A DNA stretch of 28,772 nt from Aliivibrio_A kagoshimensis (GTDB lineage: Bacteria; Pseudomonadota; Gammaproteobacteria; Enterobacterales; Vibrionaceae): contig NZ_JAKJSQ010000051.1 of the NCBI RefSeq assembly GCF_050337105.1, positions 1 through 28,772 of the forward strand. Reading direction: 5' to 3'. This document shows, one piece after another, positions 14,950 to 23,265 of this stretch. A model generated the notes under the pieces. It was not told where the DNA came from. It searched no databases and saw nothing but the letters and a program-made list of their open reading frames with translations. The position numbers and the translations under genes are program-made. Position 1 is the first letter of the stretch, and the number at the start of each line of letters is the position of its first letter.

Positions 14950-17226
14950 ATGAATGCATACTCTCAAATAGTACAAATGATAATGAAATTTTCGGTCTGT
15001 ATTTTTTCCATATGCTTATTGCTACTGCCTGCTTTAACTCAGGCAAAAGAGTACTCGTCTCCAACACTTACCGATGCCTACTTACTGCTCGATACTACGC
15101 CAGAGCAGGCTTACCTTATTGCTGAGCGTTTTATCTCTGTCAAAAGAAAAACTGAGTTTGCTGAAAAGCCAAATTCGCATAATGAAGATGAATCAAACTT
15201 GGCTGAACGTACGCCAACCAACATGATTGAGGCGTTGCAGATTCAAGCCCTCGCACTGCATAAGTTAGGGCGTTTGCATGAAGCATTAGTCATTGCCAGT
15301 GCTTCAAAGAGAGTAGCCGTAGATCAAAAGTTAATCCCTCTCTCTTTAATGTCTCAATTTATCATCACAGACATCGACTGGAGTCTCTATCAAAAACCAG
15401 AGGTAACTCTACAATCTCTTACTGAGCTGGCGACCTCTATTGAAAGCTCTCAAAAAGATAAACGGCAATACGAAGAACTGTGGTTTCATCAATCTCTATT
15501 AAGCGCTGAAGTAGAGTCTTTTCAACAGAAAAATCAGCAAGCAATCTATCTTTATCAACGTGCATTTAGCTACCTAGAAAATATTGATGACCCTCAACTT
15601 ACCACCAAATACCACCTATCAATTGGTTTACACTTCTTATCGTTAAAAAAGTATGACCAAGCATTAACTGAGCTATTATCCTCATACTGGTTGGCAGTTT
15701 CAGAGAACAACAGTGGCCAGCTTGCTCGATCAAACTACCTGTTAGCTCAGCTGTTTTTTCACCGACAAGTGATGGATAAATCTTTAGAGTACGCCTCACA
15801 AGCCGCTGAATTTTATTCGCGCTATAACGACAACACTACTCTGGCTGATGTGTTGAGCTTAATGGCAGAAATCTATTTTAAACAGGGTCGTTATAACCTT
15901 GCGTTAGTGCACTATTTCAATGTGTTAGACCAAGAGCAGAATCAGAAAAAGCAAAACCTTACCAATGTGATTGACCTACGATTAGATATTGCCAATATTT
16001 ACTACTTGCTGAATAACTATGAATTAAGTGAGCAGTACCTAAACCAAGCAGAAAGATTGATTACTTTTTCAAAAGTGAAAAGCTTGCAAGTTAGAGCCCA
16101 GTTCCAACGTTCTCAACTTCTTTTGGTTGAAGGGGATAACTCGCACGCTATTACAGTAATAGAGAGTGGGCTTTTAGTGGCTAAAGAGATTACTAACAAC
16201 AGCCATAAAAATGAACTGCTGCTTCAAGGCACTCAATTACAATCCATTGCCTTTGAAGCGGATAAGAACTACTCTGCCGCGCTGCAGGCTCAACGCACAT
16301 TTGAAAAACTGTTTGCACAGAAACAAGCGACTCAAAATGAGATCAATGAAGATGTATTTCGACAACAAAAAGAGATCATAGAAAAGACCATCCACTATCG
16401 AGGCTTAGAGCAGCAATTAAAGGATAAATCGACTGATCTTCAGCATATGAAAAACATCTCTCTGGTGTTGTTAAGCATTGTGTTGATCCTAATCGCCATT
16501 TTTATCCTATTTATCAGAAAGAATCGAACCCTGACGACTCAACTTAACTTTTTACACCAAGAGTTCTTTACTCACCCTCGAAGTGGACTGAGAAACCTCC
16601 GCCTGTTAACCCCACATCTTCCTGATTCACCACAAAGTGATAAATATCAGATTGAGCAGTGGCACCTAAGGGAGTTGATTAATGAACCCTTAAGTGATCG
16701 ATTAAGTTTTGCCCTTATTGAGTTTCCGTTTCTTCGTCCTATCTACTTAAAAAATGGCTACCAGCAAGCACTCGACTTAGAGAAAGAGTTTGGTGGATAC
16801 TTGAAAGAGAACATACAAAAACCGAATCGTATTTACCACTTCTCCGATGCAACCTTTTTGTACATTGAACAGAAGGGGGAACACTCTCAATCTCCTAAAC
16901 AGCTTTTTGATAAAATTCAAGGCTACGTGGATAATTTCAAGCCAAACAGTGATATTGACCGAAGTTTAAACGTAGGTTTAGCCGATTATCCATTTTTATC
17001 TAAAGCTTATACCGCAATCAACGATAAAGAGTTAATCGATATTCTATTAATGGCAACTCAATTTGCTCAGAACATCGACAGCGGTGAATTGCTCAGTCAC
17101 TGGGTGCATCTAAGTGCGATAGACAATGCACCCGCGGCCAGTTTTGCGACATCAGATATTCGAACAGCGTGCCAACAGGCTATTGAATCAGGGTTGATCA
17201 AAGTTCAATCTTCAGAGATAAGTTGA
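14950..17226 (+). CDS. TPR protein with membrane anchor and degenerate GGDEF-like domain
   Basis: 758 residues from the ATG at 14950 (in-frame TTG 14938, ATG 14977 and ATG 14983 are alternatives; the last gives the cleanest signal peptide, FSVCIFSICLLLLPALTQA). A periplasmic region of roughly 450 residues contains helix pairs typical of tetratricopeptide repeats (for example ALTELLSSYWLA, EYASQAAEFYSRY, ALVHYFNVLDQEQ, LSEQYLNQAERL). One membrane span is at about 503-522. The cytoplasmic C-terminal domain aligns in outline with GGDEF domains (ALIEFPFLRPIYLKNGYQQALDLEKEFGGYL), but the signature position reads FSDATF (631-636), so diguanylate cyclase activity is unlikely. It precedes a probable diguanylate cyclase by 259 bases. 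Confidence 0.8.
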   Translation: MNAYSQIVQMIMKFSVCIFSICLLLLPALTQAKEYSSPTLTDAYLLLDTTPEQAYLIAERFISVKRKTEFAEKPNSHNEDESNLAERTPTNMIEALQIQALALHKLGRLHEALVIASASKRVAVDQKLIPLSLMSQFIITDIDWSLYQKPEVTLQSLTELATSIESSQKDKRQYEELWFHQSLLSAEVESFQQKNQQAIYLYQRAFSYLENIDDPQLTTKYHLSIGLHFLSLKKYDQALTELLSSYWLAVSENNSGQLARSNYLLAQLFFHRQVMDKSLEYASQAAEFYSRYNDNTTLADVLSLMAEIYFKQGRYNLALVHYFNVLDQEQNQKKQNLTNVIDLRLDIANIYYLLNNYELSEQYLNQAERLITFSKVKSLQVRAQFQRSQLLLVEGDNSHAITVIESGLLVAKEITNNSHKNELLLQGTQLQSIAFEADKNYSAALQAQRTFEKLFAQKQATQNEINEDVFRQQKEIIEKTIHYRGLEQQLKDKSTDLQHMKNISLVLLSIVLILIAIFILFIRKNRTLTTQLNFLHQEFFTHPRSGLRNLRLLTPHLPDSPQSDKYQIEQWHLRELINEPLSDRLSFALIEFPFLRPIYLKNGYQQALDLEKEFGGYLKENIQKPNRIYHFSDATFLYIEQKGEHSQSPKQLFDKIQGYVDNFKPNSDIDRSLNVGLADYPFLSKAYTAINDKELIDILLMATQFAQNIDSGELLSHWVHLSAIDNAPAASFATSDIRTACQQAIESGLIKVQSSEIS

Positions 17227-17485
17227 TGTAATGTGCGTAAAATCACATAAACGATGAAAGAGAACGGTTTAACAGAATGAATTTAATGTGGTTTTTTACG
17301 TTATATCATGCTTAATCACTTTTTCTACCGTTCAGGGATATTAATTTGAATACCTTATTGATATTCTAATCAAACCAATGTGGGACAAACGTTAGCTATT
17401 TCTATATAGCATTATATTGAGTCATATTTTTAGCCAAAGCGTCCCGACTATTTGGCAGTAATTGTTTTTAAGGTCTTTATTTATT
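17227..17485 (+). other. Intergenic region before the diguanylate cyclase
   Basis: AT-rich gap of 259 bases with no convincing small gene. It holds an imperfect long inverted repeat (arms 17236-17248 and 17286-17300; the right arm contains TTTTTT), which may terminate the TPR gene, and a GCCAAA...TTTGGC hairpin (17433-17456) just before the cyclase start. I looked for a GEMM c-di-GMP riboswitch and did not find its core. Confidence 0.4.
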
Positions 17486-18757
17486 GTGACTTCGGAATTA
17501 CCACAGATTGATGAACAGATTAATCAAAGCGGTGAAACTCTTCAAAGGTTTAGAGGCCTACCTCCACAGCTGAAAAGAGATTTGCGCGATTTACTCAAGC
17601 ATTCGAATAATCGAAGCTCTGTTGATCGTGTATTACATCTGTTAAAGCTCTATGATCGCTCCATTCGATTTATCTCGATTGGGCATGAGCAGAGTATCGC
17701 CCCAAATCAAGAGCTAAGCCAAAATCAACAAAAACAACTTTCCGAACAACTTCTGGTGTTGATTTCTGAACTTGATTTTGCCTGTGAATCTGGCTCTCGA
17801 TTAATTGGTATTCAAAAAGAGTTACTGCTCGGTGTGGATGCCCAATCGTTAATTGAGCTCTCACTCGAAACATTAAAGCTGGTGATCAGCGGAACTCATC
17901 AAGAACGCCACTCGTCGCAAAAATTCCTCACTAAGCTCAATACTGGCATAGCCACGATTCTAAAAAACAGTAATAGCACCGTTAATCAAAGTCAATCTCA
18001 CTTAGACAAACGTACTGAGCTTCGTAAAGAGTTCTCTTCATTGGTTAACCAGGCGTCTGAAACACTGAACAACAATAAGCATTTAGACCCTTGCCGAGAT
18101 GAGTTTTCTGACATCTTCTCACAACTTCAAGTGCTGGAAGAGCATCAAAAAGTGATGGAAGAGCGTGAATTAGAGCTACTTGAAAAGATCAAACAGAACG
18201 AAAATCAACTCTCAGCGTTCTACGAAGAGACCAAAGAGTACCGCAGAAGATTGGGTGAGCAAGAAAAACGCATGCATCTTGATCACCTCACCAAAGTGAA
18301 CAATCGTGCAGCCTTATCTGAGCGTATTGATACGGACTATAAAGATTGGTTACGATCTCAACAGCCTTTATGTTGTGCCATGATTGATATCGATAACTTC
18401 AAACAGATCAATGACAAATTTGGTCATTTAGCTGGCGACAAAGCGCTTAAAATTATCGCCAAAACAATGCAAGATCAGCTCAGAAGAAGTGATTTCATTG
18501 CCCGTTTTCGAGGTGAAGAGTTTGTTATCCTACTACCTAACTGTGAGCAGAAACAGCGTAATCTTATTCTGAATAACATCAAACAATCTGTCAGCGAACT
18601 ACCGTTCAAATTCAAAAATAATCAAATTAGTATTACCGTCACGATAGGTGCCACAACCTTCATTGGCAACGATGTGCCAGAAGAGGTGATTGAGCGGTCA
18701 GATAAGGCTCTGCTGCAGGCAAAATCGGTTGGTCGAAACCAGTTAGTTTGGTTATAA
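17486..18757 (+). CDS. GGDEF-domain protein, probable diguanylate cyclase (RGEEF signature)
   Basis: Predicted to make c-di-GMP from two GTP. Cytoplasmic, 423 residues: an N-terminal helical region (about 1-200) of the kind found before some GGDEF domains, a charged coiled coil (about 210-275), then GGDEF (about 270-420). Metal Asp301/Asp303 lie in MIDIDNFKQINDKFGH. The inhibitory I-site RRSD (333-336) is intact, five residues before RGEEF (342-346). The first Gly of GGEEF is Arg; this position tolerates change in some active cyclases (AGDEF, SGDEF are reported). There is no ATG near the start: GTG 17486 follows AAGG by 12 bases, while TTG 17462 lies before it. Confidence 0.88.
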   Translation: MTSELPQIDEQINQSGETLQRFRGLPPQLKRDLRDLLKHSNNRSSVDRVLHLLKLYDRSIRFISIGHEQSIAPNQELSQNQQKQLSEQLLVLISELDFACESGSRLIGIQKELLLGVDAQSLIELSLETLKLVISGTHQERHSSQKFLTKLNTGIATILKNSNSTVNQSQSHLDKRTELRKEFSSLVNQASETLNNNKHLDPCRDEFSDIFSQLQVLEEHQKVMEERELELLEKIKQNENQLSAFYEETKEYRRRLGEQEKRMHLDHLTKVNNRAALSERIDTDYKDWLRSQQPLCCAMIDIDNFKQINDKFGHLAGDKALKIIAKTMQDQLRRSDFIARFRGEEFVILLPNCEQKQRNLILNNIKQSVSELPFKFKNNQISITVTIGATTFIGNDVPEEVIERSDKALLQAKSVGRNQLVWL

Positions 18758-18899
18758 GCACCCAAGATTTAAGAACTTATTTCAAGTAATGCCTAGCTAA
18801 ATTAGAATTTGCTGTGTAGAGTTAAAATAGTCAAGTCACTCATGTATATCGCTTCTCGTAATTCTCATATGCATGCAACAGCGCATTTAAGGAGGCAAC

Positions 18900-20258
18900 T
18901 TGATTACACACATTAGCCCTACAGGCAGCATGAATCTACTCTCTCAATTAGAGGTAGATCAATTAAAACAGACCGCTTCCAGTGATCTCTATCGTCTATA
19001 TCGCAACTGCTCTCTGGCCGTGCTTAACGCTGGTAGTCATACCGATAACTCTCAAGAGCTGTTAGAAAAATTTAAATCCTTTGATATCAGCGTGACACGT
19101 CGTGAACGTGGAATAAAACTCGAACTGATTAATCCGCCGACTCACGCATTTGTTGATGAAAAAATCATCAAAGGCATCCAAGAACTACTCTTCTCTGTTC
19201 TGCGTGACATTGTTTACGTGAACATGCAGATTTCAGAGCAACAGAAGCTCAATCTGACCGATACCAGTCACATCACCAACTTAGTCTTTAGTATTCTGCG
19301 TAATGCCCGCACCTTCCATACCGGGCTTGAGCCTAACTTAGTCGTCTGTTGGGGTGGCCACTCTATAAACCCAATAGAGTACCAATACACACGTGAAGTC
19401 GGCAGTCAGCTCGGTTTACGTGAATTGGATATCTGTACCGGTTGTGGACCCGGTGCGATGGAAGGCCCCATGAAGGGAGCCGCGATTGGGCATGCTAAGC
19501 AGCGTTACCATGACAGCCGCTTTATTGGGTTAACGGAACCTTCGATTATTGCCGCTGAGCCGCCAAACCCTATTGTGAACGAATTGATTATCATGCCCGA
19601 TATCGAAAAGCGTTTAGAAGCGTTTGTTCGTATGGCTCATGCGATTGTCATCTTCCCAGGAGGAGCTGGTACTGCTGAAGAGTTGCTCTATATTTTAGGC
19701 ATTATGATGCACCCTGACAATATTTCGCAGCCGATGCCGATTATTTTAACGGGCCCGAAAGAGAGTGAGGATTACTTCAGATCCATCGATACTTTCATTG
19801 CTGATACTCTAGGTCCAGATGCACAAAAACACTACACCATTGTGATAGATGATCCTGAAAAGACCGCTCAAATCATCAAAAAAGCGATGCCAGATGTGAA
19901 AAAACATCGACAGTTACATGGGGACGCTTATGGGTTTAACTGGTCACTTAAAATTGATGAAAAGTTCCAATTACCCTTTGAACCCACTCATCAATCGATG
20001 ACCAACTTAGACCTTCATATGGACCAACCTGCTGAAAACTTAGCGGCTAACCTACGACAAGCCTTCTCAGGGATTGTTTCCGGCAACGTGAAATCGGAAG
20101 GGATCATTGAAATTGAGAAACACGGTCCATTTAAGATCAATGGCGACGCGCAGTTAATGAAGAAAATGGATGTTTTACTCAATGATTTTGTTAAACAGCA
20201 GCGGATGAAACTGCCGGGATCAAAATATATCCCATGTTATGAAATAATCACTGAGTAA
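18900..20258 (+). CDS. ppnN: Pyrimidine/purine nucleotide 5'-monophosphate nucleosidase
   Basis: PpnN (YgdH) hydrolyses nucleoside monophosphates to base and ribose-5-phosphate and is activated by (p)ppGpp in E. coli. 452 residues, nearly the same as E. coli; the start ITHISPTGSMNLLSQLEVDQLK matches well. The central LOG-like Rossmann domain shows CWGGHSINPIEYQYTREVG, GCGPGAMEGPMKGA and PGGAGTAEE (253-260). The start codon is TTG, but a strong AAGGAGG lies 4 bases before it, which decides the choice. The downstream hairpin at 20280 ends the transcript. Confidence 0.95.
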   Translation: MITHISPTGSMNLLSQLEVDQLKQTASSDLYRLYRNCSLAVLNAGSHTDNSQELLEKFKSFDISVTRRERGIKLELINPPTHAFVDEKIIKGIQELLFSVLRDIVYVNMQISEQQKLNLTDTSHITNLVFSILRNARTFHTGLEPNLVVCWGGHSINPIEYQYTREVGSQLGLRELDICTGCGPGAMEGPMKGAAIGHAKQRYHDSRFIGLTEPSIIAAEPPNPIVNELIIMPDIEKRLEAFVRMAHAIVIFPGGAGTAEELLYILGIMMHPDNISQPMPIILTGPKESEDYFRSIDTFIADTLGPDAQKHYTIVIDDPEKTAQIIKKAMPDVKKHRQLHGDAYGFNWSLKIDEKFQLPFEPTHQSMTNLDLHMDQPAENLAANLRQAFSGIVSGNVKSEGIIEIEKHGPFKINGDAQLMKKMDVLLNDFVKQQRMKLPGSKYIPCYEIITE

Positions 20259-20279
20259 TTCAGTCACTCACGGTATGAT

Positions 20280-20310
20280 AAGAGTCTCTTAATAAGTGGC
20301 TCTTTTTTTT
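20280..20310 (+). terminator. Rho-independent terminator after ppnN
   Basis: AAGAGTC pairs with GGCTCTT (7 bp with one wobble, 11-base loop) followed by an 8-base T-run. It ends just before the xni ribosome site AGGAA, so xni translation starts only 11 bases past the T-run. Confidence 0.85.
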
Positions 20311-20321
20311 ATAGGAACACT

Positions 20322-21095
20322 ATGGCGCTTCACCTTGTTGTTATTGACGCACTCAACCTCATTCGACGCATTCATGCAGTGCAAAAAGAGGAGGCCGATA
20401 TTGATCAGACCATTCGAGTCTGTTCTCAAGCCGTCACTAAAATCATCAAACAGAGTCAACCGACCCATATCATAGCTGTATTCGACCACCATCAGCAGCA
20501 GCGAGGCTGGCGAGCAGAACTACTTCCTAATTACAAAGAAGGCCGTAAGCCGATGCCAGAGGCTCTAGCCGCAGGTATGGGACAAATCCAAGATGCGTTG
20601 TGGGAGTTAGGCGTCGACTCACTGCTCTCTGATGGTGATGAAGCTGACGACCTTATTGCCACCATTGCCATGAAAGTCGCTAACCGCAACGAACAAGTCA
20701 CCATCATCTCTACTGATAAAGGCTACTGCCAGTTACTGCAACCTACACTACGAATCCGAGACTACTTCCAGCAGCGCTGGTTAGATCTTGATTTCGTGCA
20801 ACAAGAGTTTGGCTTGAAACCTGAACAGTTAGCCGATTATTGGGGCCTCGCAGGTATCAGCTCTAGCAAGATTACCGGGATACCTGGGGTTGGACCTAAA
20901 GCAGCCAAAGAGATCCTTACCGAATATGGGGATATAGAGAGTGCTTTCAAGGCTAACAGTTTAGTAGAGAAGTATCGAAAAAAATTGGACGAGCACATTG
21001 AAACCGCTCGAATCAGTAAGCAGATCGCCGCGTTAAAAACCGACTTACCATTAGGGTTCAATTTACAAGAGATTCGCTACGACATTCACGAATAA
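20322..21095 (+). CDS. xni: Flap endonuclease Xni (ExoIX)
   Basis: Structure-specific 5' nuclease related to the N-terminal domain of DNA polymerase I, likely active on flap structures in Okazaki fragment or repair processing. 257 residues; E. coli 251. The start VVIDALNLIRRIH, the acidic cluster GDEADDLIATIA, STDKGYCQLLQ, and the helix-3-turn-helix GIPGVGPKAAKEIL are present. As in Xni proteins generally, the acidic set is smaller than in Pol I, so one metal site may be reduced. AGGAA precedes the ATG by 6 bases. It converges on rlmM. Confidence 0.94.
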   Translation: MALHLVVIDALNLIRRIHAVQKEEADIDQTIRVCSQAVTKIIKQSQPTHIIAVFDHHQQQRGWRAELLPNYKEGRKPMPEALAAGMGQIQDALWELGVDSLLSDGDEADDLIATIAMKVANRNEQVTIISTDKGYCQLLQPTLRIRDYFQQRWLDLDFVQQEFGLKPEQLADYWGLAGISSSKITGIPGVGPKAAKEILTEYGDIESAFKANSLVEKYRKKLDEHIETARISKQIAALKTDLPLGFNLQEIRYDIHE

Positions 21096-21111
21096 GGCTT
21101 CCTTCGTCCAT

Positions 21112-21141
21112 AAAAAAGAGCCTGATTCCCATCAAGCTCTT
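21112..21141. terminator. Terminator between convergent xni and rlmM
   Basis: AAGAGC-c-TGA pairs with TCA-a-GCTCTT around a 6-base loop. On the minus strand TTTTTT follows, giving a good terminator for the gcvA-rlmM operon; the plus-strand tail is weak. Confidence 0.75.
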
Positions 21142-21162
21142 TGCACTTCACTCTCTCAACAA

Positions 21163-22254
21163 TTAATGCGCTGAGATATTACTTAAACAACGTAAGTGTA
21201 CGGTGATCTCTTCACGGTCATGGTAGAGATGTTTTGCTTGAATCGTAAACTTCACGTCACGTTGCTTGAGTTGCGTTTTTAGATTCTCAATATCTTGTAA
21301 CACTTCGTCATAACGACCTTTCATTGGCAGCTTAAGATTAAAGATAGCCTCTTTCGCCCACCCTTTAATGATCCACTCCCCCATAAGGTGAGCAACACGA
21401 GCTGGTTTTTCAATCATGTCACAAACAATCCAAGTGACATTTTTACGTGGTGGCTCAAACTTAAAACCATCCACCTCATGGTGCTTCACTTGGCCTGTAT
21501 CCATTAAACTTTCCGCCATCTGGCCATTATCAATCGCATGAACAAACATCGAACGTTTAACCAATTGGTAAGTCCAGCCACCTGGACACGCGCCCAAATC
21601 CACACTCCACATACCCGCAGCCAATCGCTCATCCCACTCATCACGGGGAATAAAGACATGGAATGCCTCTTCCAGTTTTAAGGTTGAGCGTGAAGGGGCA
21701 TCAGATGGAAACTTCAATCTTGGTATACCCATAAAAAAGGCTGAGTGATTGTGTGGGTTTGAGTACCCAACATAACAGACACCCGGTGCAATAAAGCAGA
21801 CATGCATTGCTGGCTTTAACGTATTATCAATTTCATAAAGATAACTCTTTCCACGAAGAGCACGACGCAGCGGCACAGTAAATTTACGACAGAACTTTAG
21901 TAACTCTTTTGCTTCATTGGTATCTGGTGTCTCGACTCGAATATCCGCACAGCGTGGAAAACCTTCTAACTGGCCAATAGCAGAAAGAATGGGTGAAATA
22001 CGATCTTCTTGAGGTAAATCCGTCAAAAATGCACCCACACGAATCATTTGGCGGGCAAAGATAAGCTCAGAGAAATCAATCTCATGGATAAAGCGCTTGG
22101 CATCTTCTTCTTGATAAAATTCAAATACTACGTAGCCAGTGTTACGCTTTGTTCTTGGGAAACCAAACAGTTCCAGCTTATTTGCTTTATCCTGAACTTC
22201 GCCAGCGCACTCTTTTTCAAAGCCCTGACGGCAGTAAAACAAAACTTGATTCAC
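21163..22254 (-). CDS. rlmM: 23S rRNA (cytidine(2498)-2'-O)-methyltransferase
   Basis: Methylates the ribose of C2498 in 23S rRNA before subunit assembly. 363 residues; E. coli RlmM has 366. An N-terminal THUMP-like part (VLFYCRQGFEKECAGEVQDKA) is followed by a Rossmann methyltransferase with the SAM motif SVDLGACPGGWTYQLVKR near residues 220-237 and the catalytic IVCDMIEKPARVA region (Asp in WIVCDM). Its ATG overlaps the ygdD stop by 4 bases. Last gene of the gcvA operon. Confidence 0.97.
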   Translation of the reverse strand: MNQVLFYCRQGFEKECAGEVQDKANKLELFGFPRTKRNTGYVVFEFYQEEDAKRFIHEIDFSELIFARQMIRVGAFLTDLPQEDRISPILSAIGQLEGFPRCADIRVETPDTNEAKELLKFCRKFTVPLRRALRGKSYLYEIDNTLKPAMHVCFIAPGVCYVGYSNPHNHSAFFMGIPRLKFPSDAPSRSTLKLEEAFHVFIPRDEWDERLAAGMWSVDLGACPGGWTYQLVKRSMFVHAIDNGQMAESLMDTGQVKHHEVDGFKFEPPRKNVTWIVCDMIEKPARVAHLMGEWIIKGWAKEAIFNLKLPMKGRYDEVLQDIENLKTQLKQRDVKFTIQAKHLYHDREEITVHLRCLSNISAH

Positions 22255-22637
22255 GGTGTTACCTCAGTCGATCGTAATGCAAAGACAGCCAGTGCTATCC
22301 AGCCAAAAATAAAACACAATCCTCCCAATGGAGTGATTGGTCCAAACCACTTAATACCCGTTAACGCCAGCATATATAAGCTACCGCTAAAACAGAAAAT
22401 ACCAAGGGTAAATAGAATTGCCGCGTATGATACCGCTTTTGACGGTTGAATGCGCATTAAGATTGCACACATAAATAGAGCGAGAGTATGCCAAGCTTGG
22501 TATTGCACCCCCTTTTCAAATACTTGCAAAAGATAAGGTGGTAAATTTCCTTTCAATCCATGAGCAGCAAACGCCCCGAGAGAAACGGTTACCGCTCCGC
22601 TTAACGCTGAAAGAAGAAGGGCAATACGACTATTCAT
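22251..22637 (-). CDS. ygdD: YgdD family (DUF423) small membrane protein
   Basis: 128-residue inner-membrane protein with four predicted membrane helices: residues about 5-23 (LLLSALSGAVTVSLGAFAA), 48-65, 70-90 (AVSYAAILFTLGIFCFSGSL) and 97-118. The GAFAAHGLK and YQAWHTLALF motifs are typical of DUF423. Function unknown. It overlaps the upstream hydrolase by 8 bases and rlmM by 4 bases. E. coli has gcvA-ygdD-rlmM in the same order without the hydrolase. Confidence 0.93.
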   Translation of the reverse strand: MNSRIALLLSALSGAVTVSLGAFAAHGLKGNLPPYLLQVFEKGVQYQAWHTLALFMCAILMRIQPSKAVSYAAILFTLGIFCFSGSLYMLALTGIKWFGPITPLGGLCFIFGWIALAVFALRSTEVTP

Positions 22638-23265
22638 GTTTATTTCTCTCGCACTGAAAGATAAAAGCGGCTAACGACTTAATGATGGTATCCATATGCT
22701 GCTGATCGGTATAACCCGATGATTTTCTCGGGTGAAAGCTATGATCACCATCAGCAAGGTACTCAACAGAAACTGAAGGTGAAAGCGTAAAACCACTCAC
22801 CGCCTCTCTATTGCCAAATGTGTCCCTATCTCCCTGAAGAATTAGCGTCGGGGTCATTATGCTGGCTAAATGTTCCCCTCGGAATTTTTCTGGTTTTTTA
22901 GGTGGATGAAACGGAAAACCTAAACATGCTAACCCTAACATCTTCGATTCATCACAGATCACACTCGCCATTCGTCCCCCCATAGACTTGCCCCCTATCA
23001 CTAATTTCCGATCAGAGAAGTGCTTGATATGGTGAGCGAAATCCATCAGTAATTTGGGTTGGCGATCAGGAGGGCGCCGCTTGCCATCTATCCCCCGTTG
23101 TACCATATAAGGGAAATTAAAGCGGATAACTTCAATACCTTTCGACGCTAACCCTTGAGCGACAGCCGTCATGAAGTCGTGATCCATCCCGGCACCAGCG
23201 CCATGAGCGAACAAGAAGGAGACACTTGCTTCTGACGGACCATCGATTATGTAGGGTGAGCTCAT
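22630..23265 (-). CDS. Alpha/beta hydrolase, KANL3/Tex30 family
   Basis: 211-residue soluble protein with an alpha/beta hydrolase fold. An N-terminal LFAHGAGAGMDHDFM supplies the oxyanion region, the nucleophile elbow is VIGGKSMGGRMAS (Ser in GKSMGG), Asp is in LQGDRDTFGNRE and His in DGDHSFHPRK. The family is often annotated as Tex30-like and has no assigned substrate. It is inserted between gcvA and ygdD with overlaps of 4 bases upstream (ATGA) and 8 downstream, so all four genes are tightly co-translated. Confidence 0.88.
   Translation of the reverse strand: MSSPYIIDGPSEASVSFLFAHGAGAGMDHDFMTAVAQGLASKGIEVIRFNFPYMVQRGIDGKRRPPDRQPKLLMDFAHHIKHFSDRKLVIGGKSMGGRMASVICDESKMLGLACLGFPFHPPKKPEKFRGEHLASIMTPTLILQGDRDTFGNREAVSGFTLSPSVSVEYLADGDHSFHPRKSSGYTDQQHMDTIIKSLAAFIFQCERNKHE

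Noticed and set aside
17227..17485. GEMM c-di-GMP riboswitch upstream of the cyclase
   Set aside because: The conserved core and tetraloop-receptor elements were not found; only unrelated hairpins are present.
22048..22449. 133-codon plus-strand frame across rlmM and ygdD
   Set aside because: Antisense to two conserved overlapping genes, with no recognisable product.
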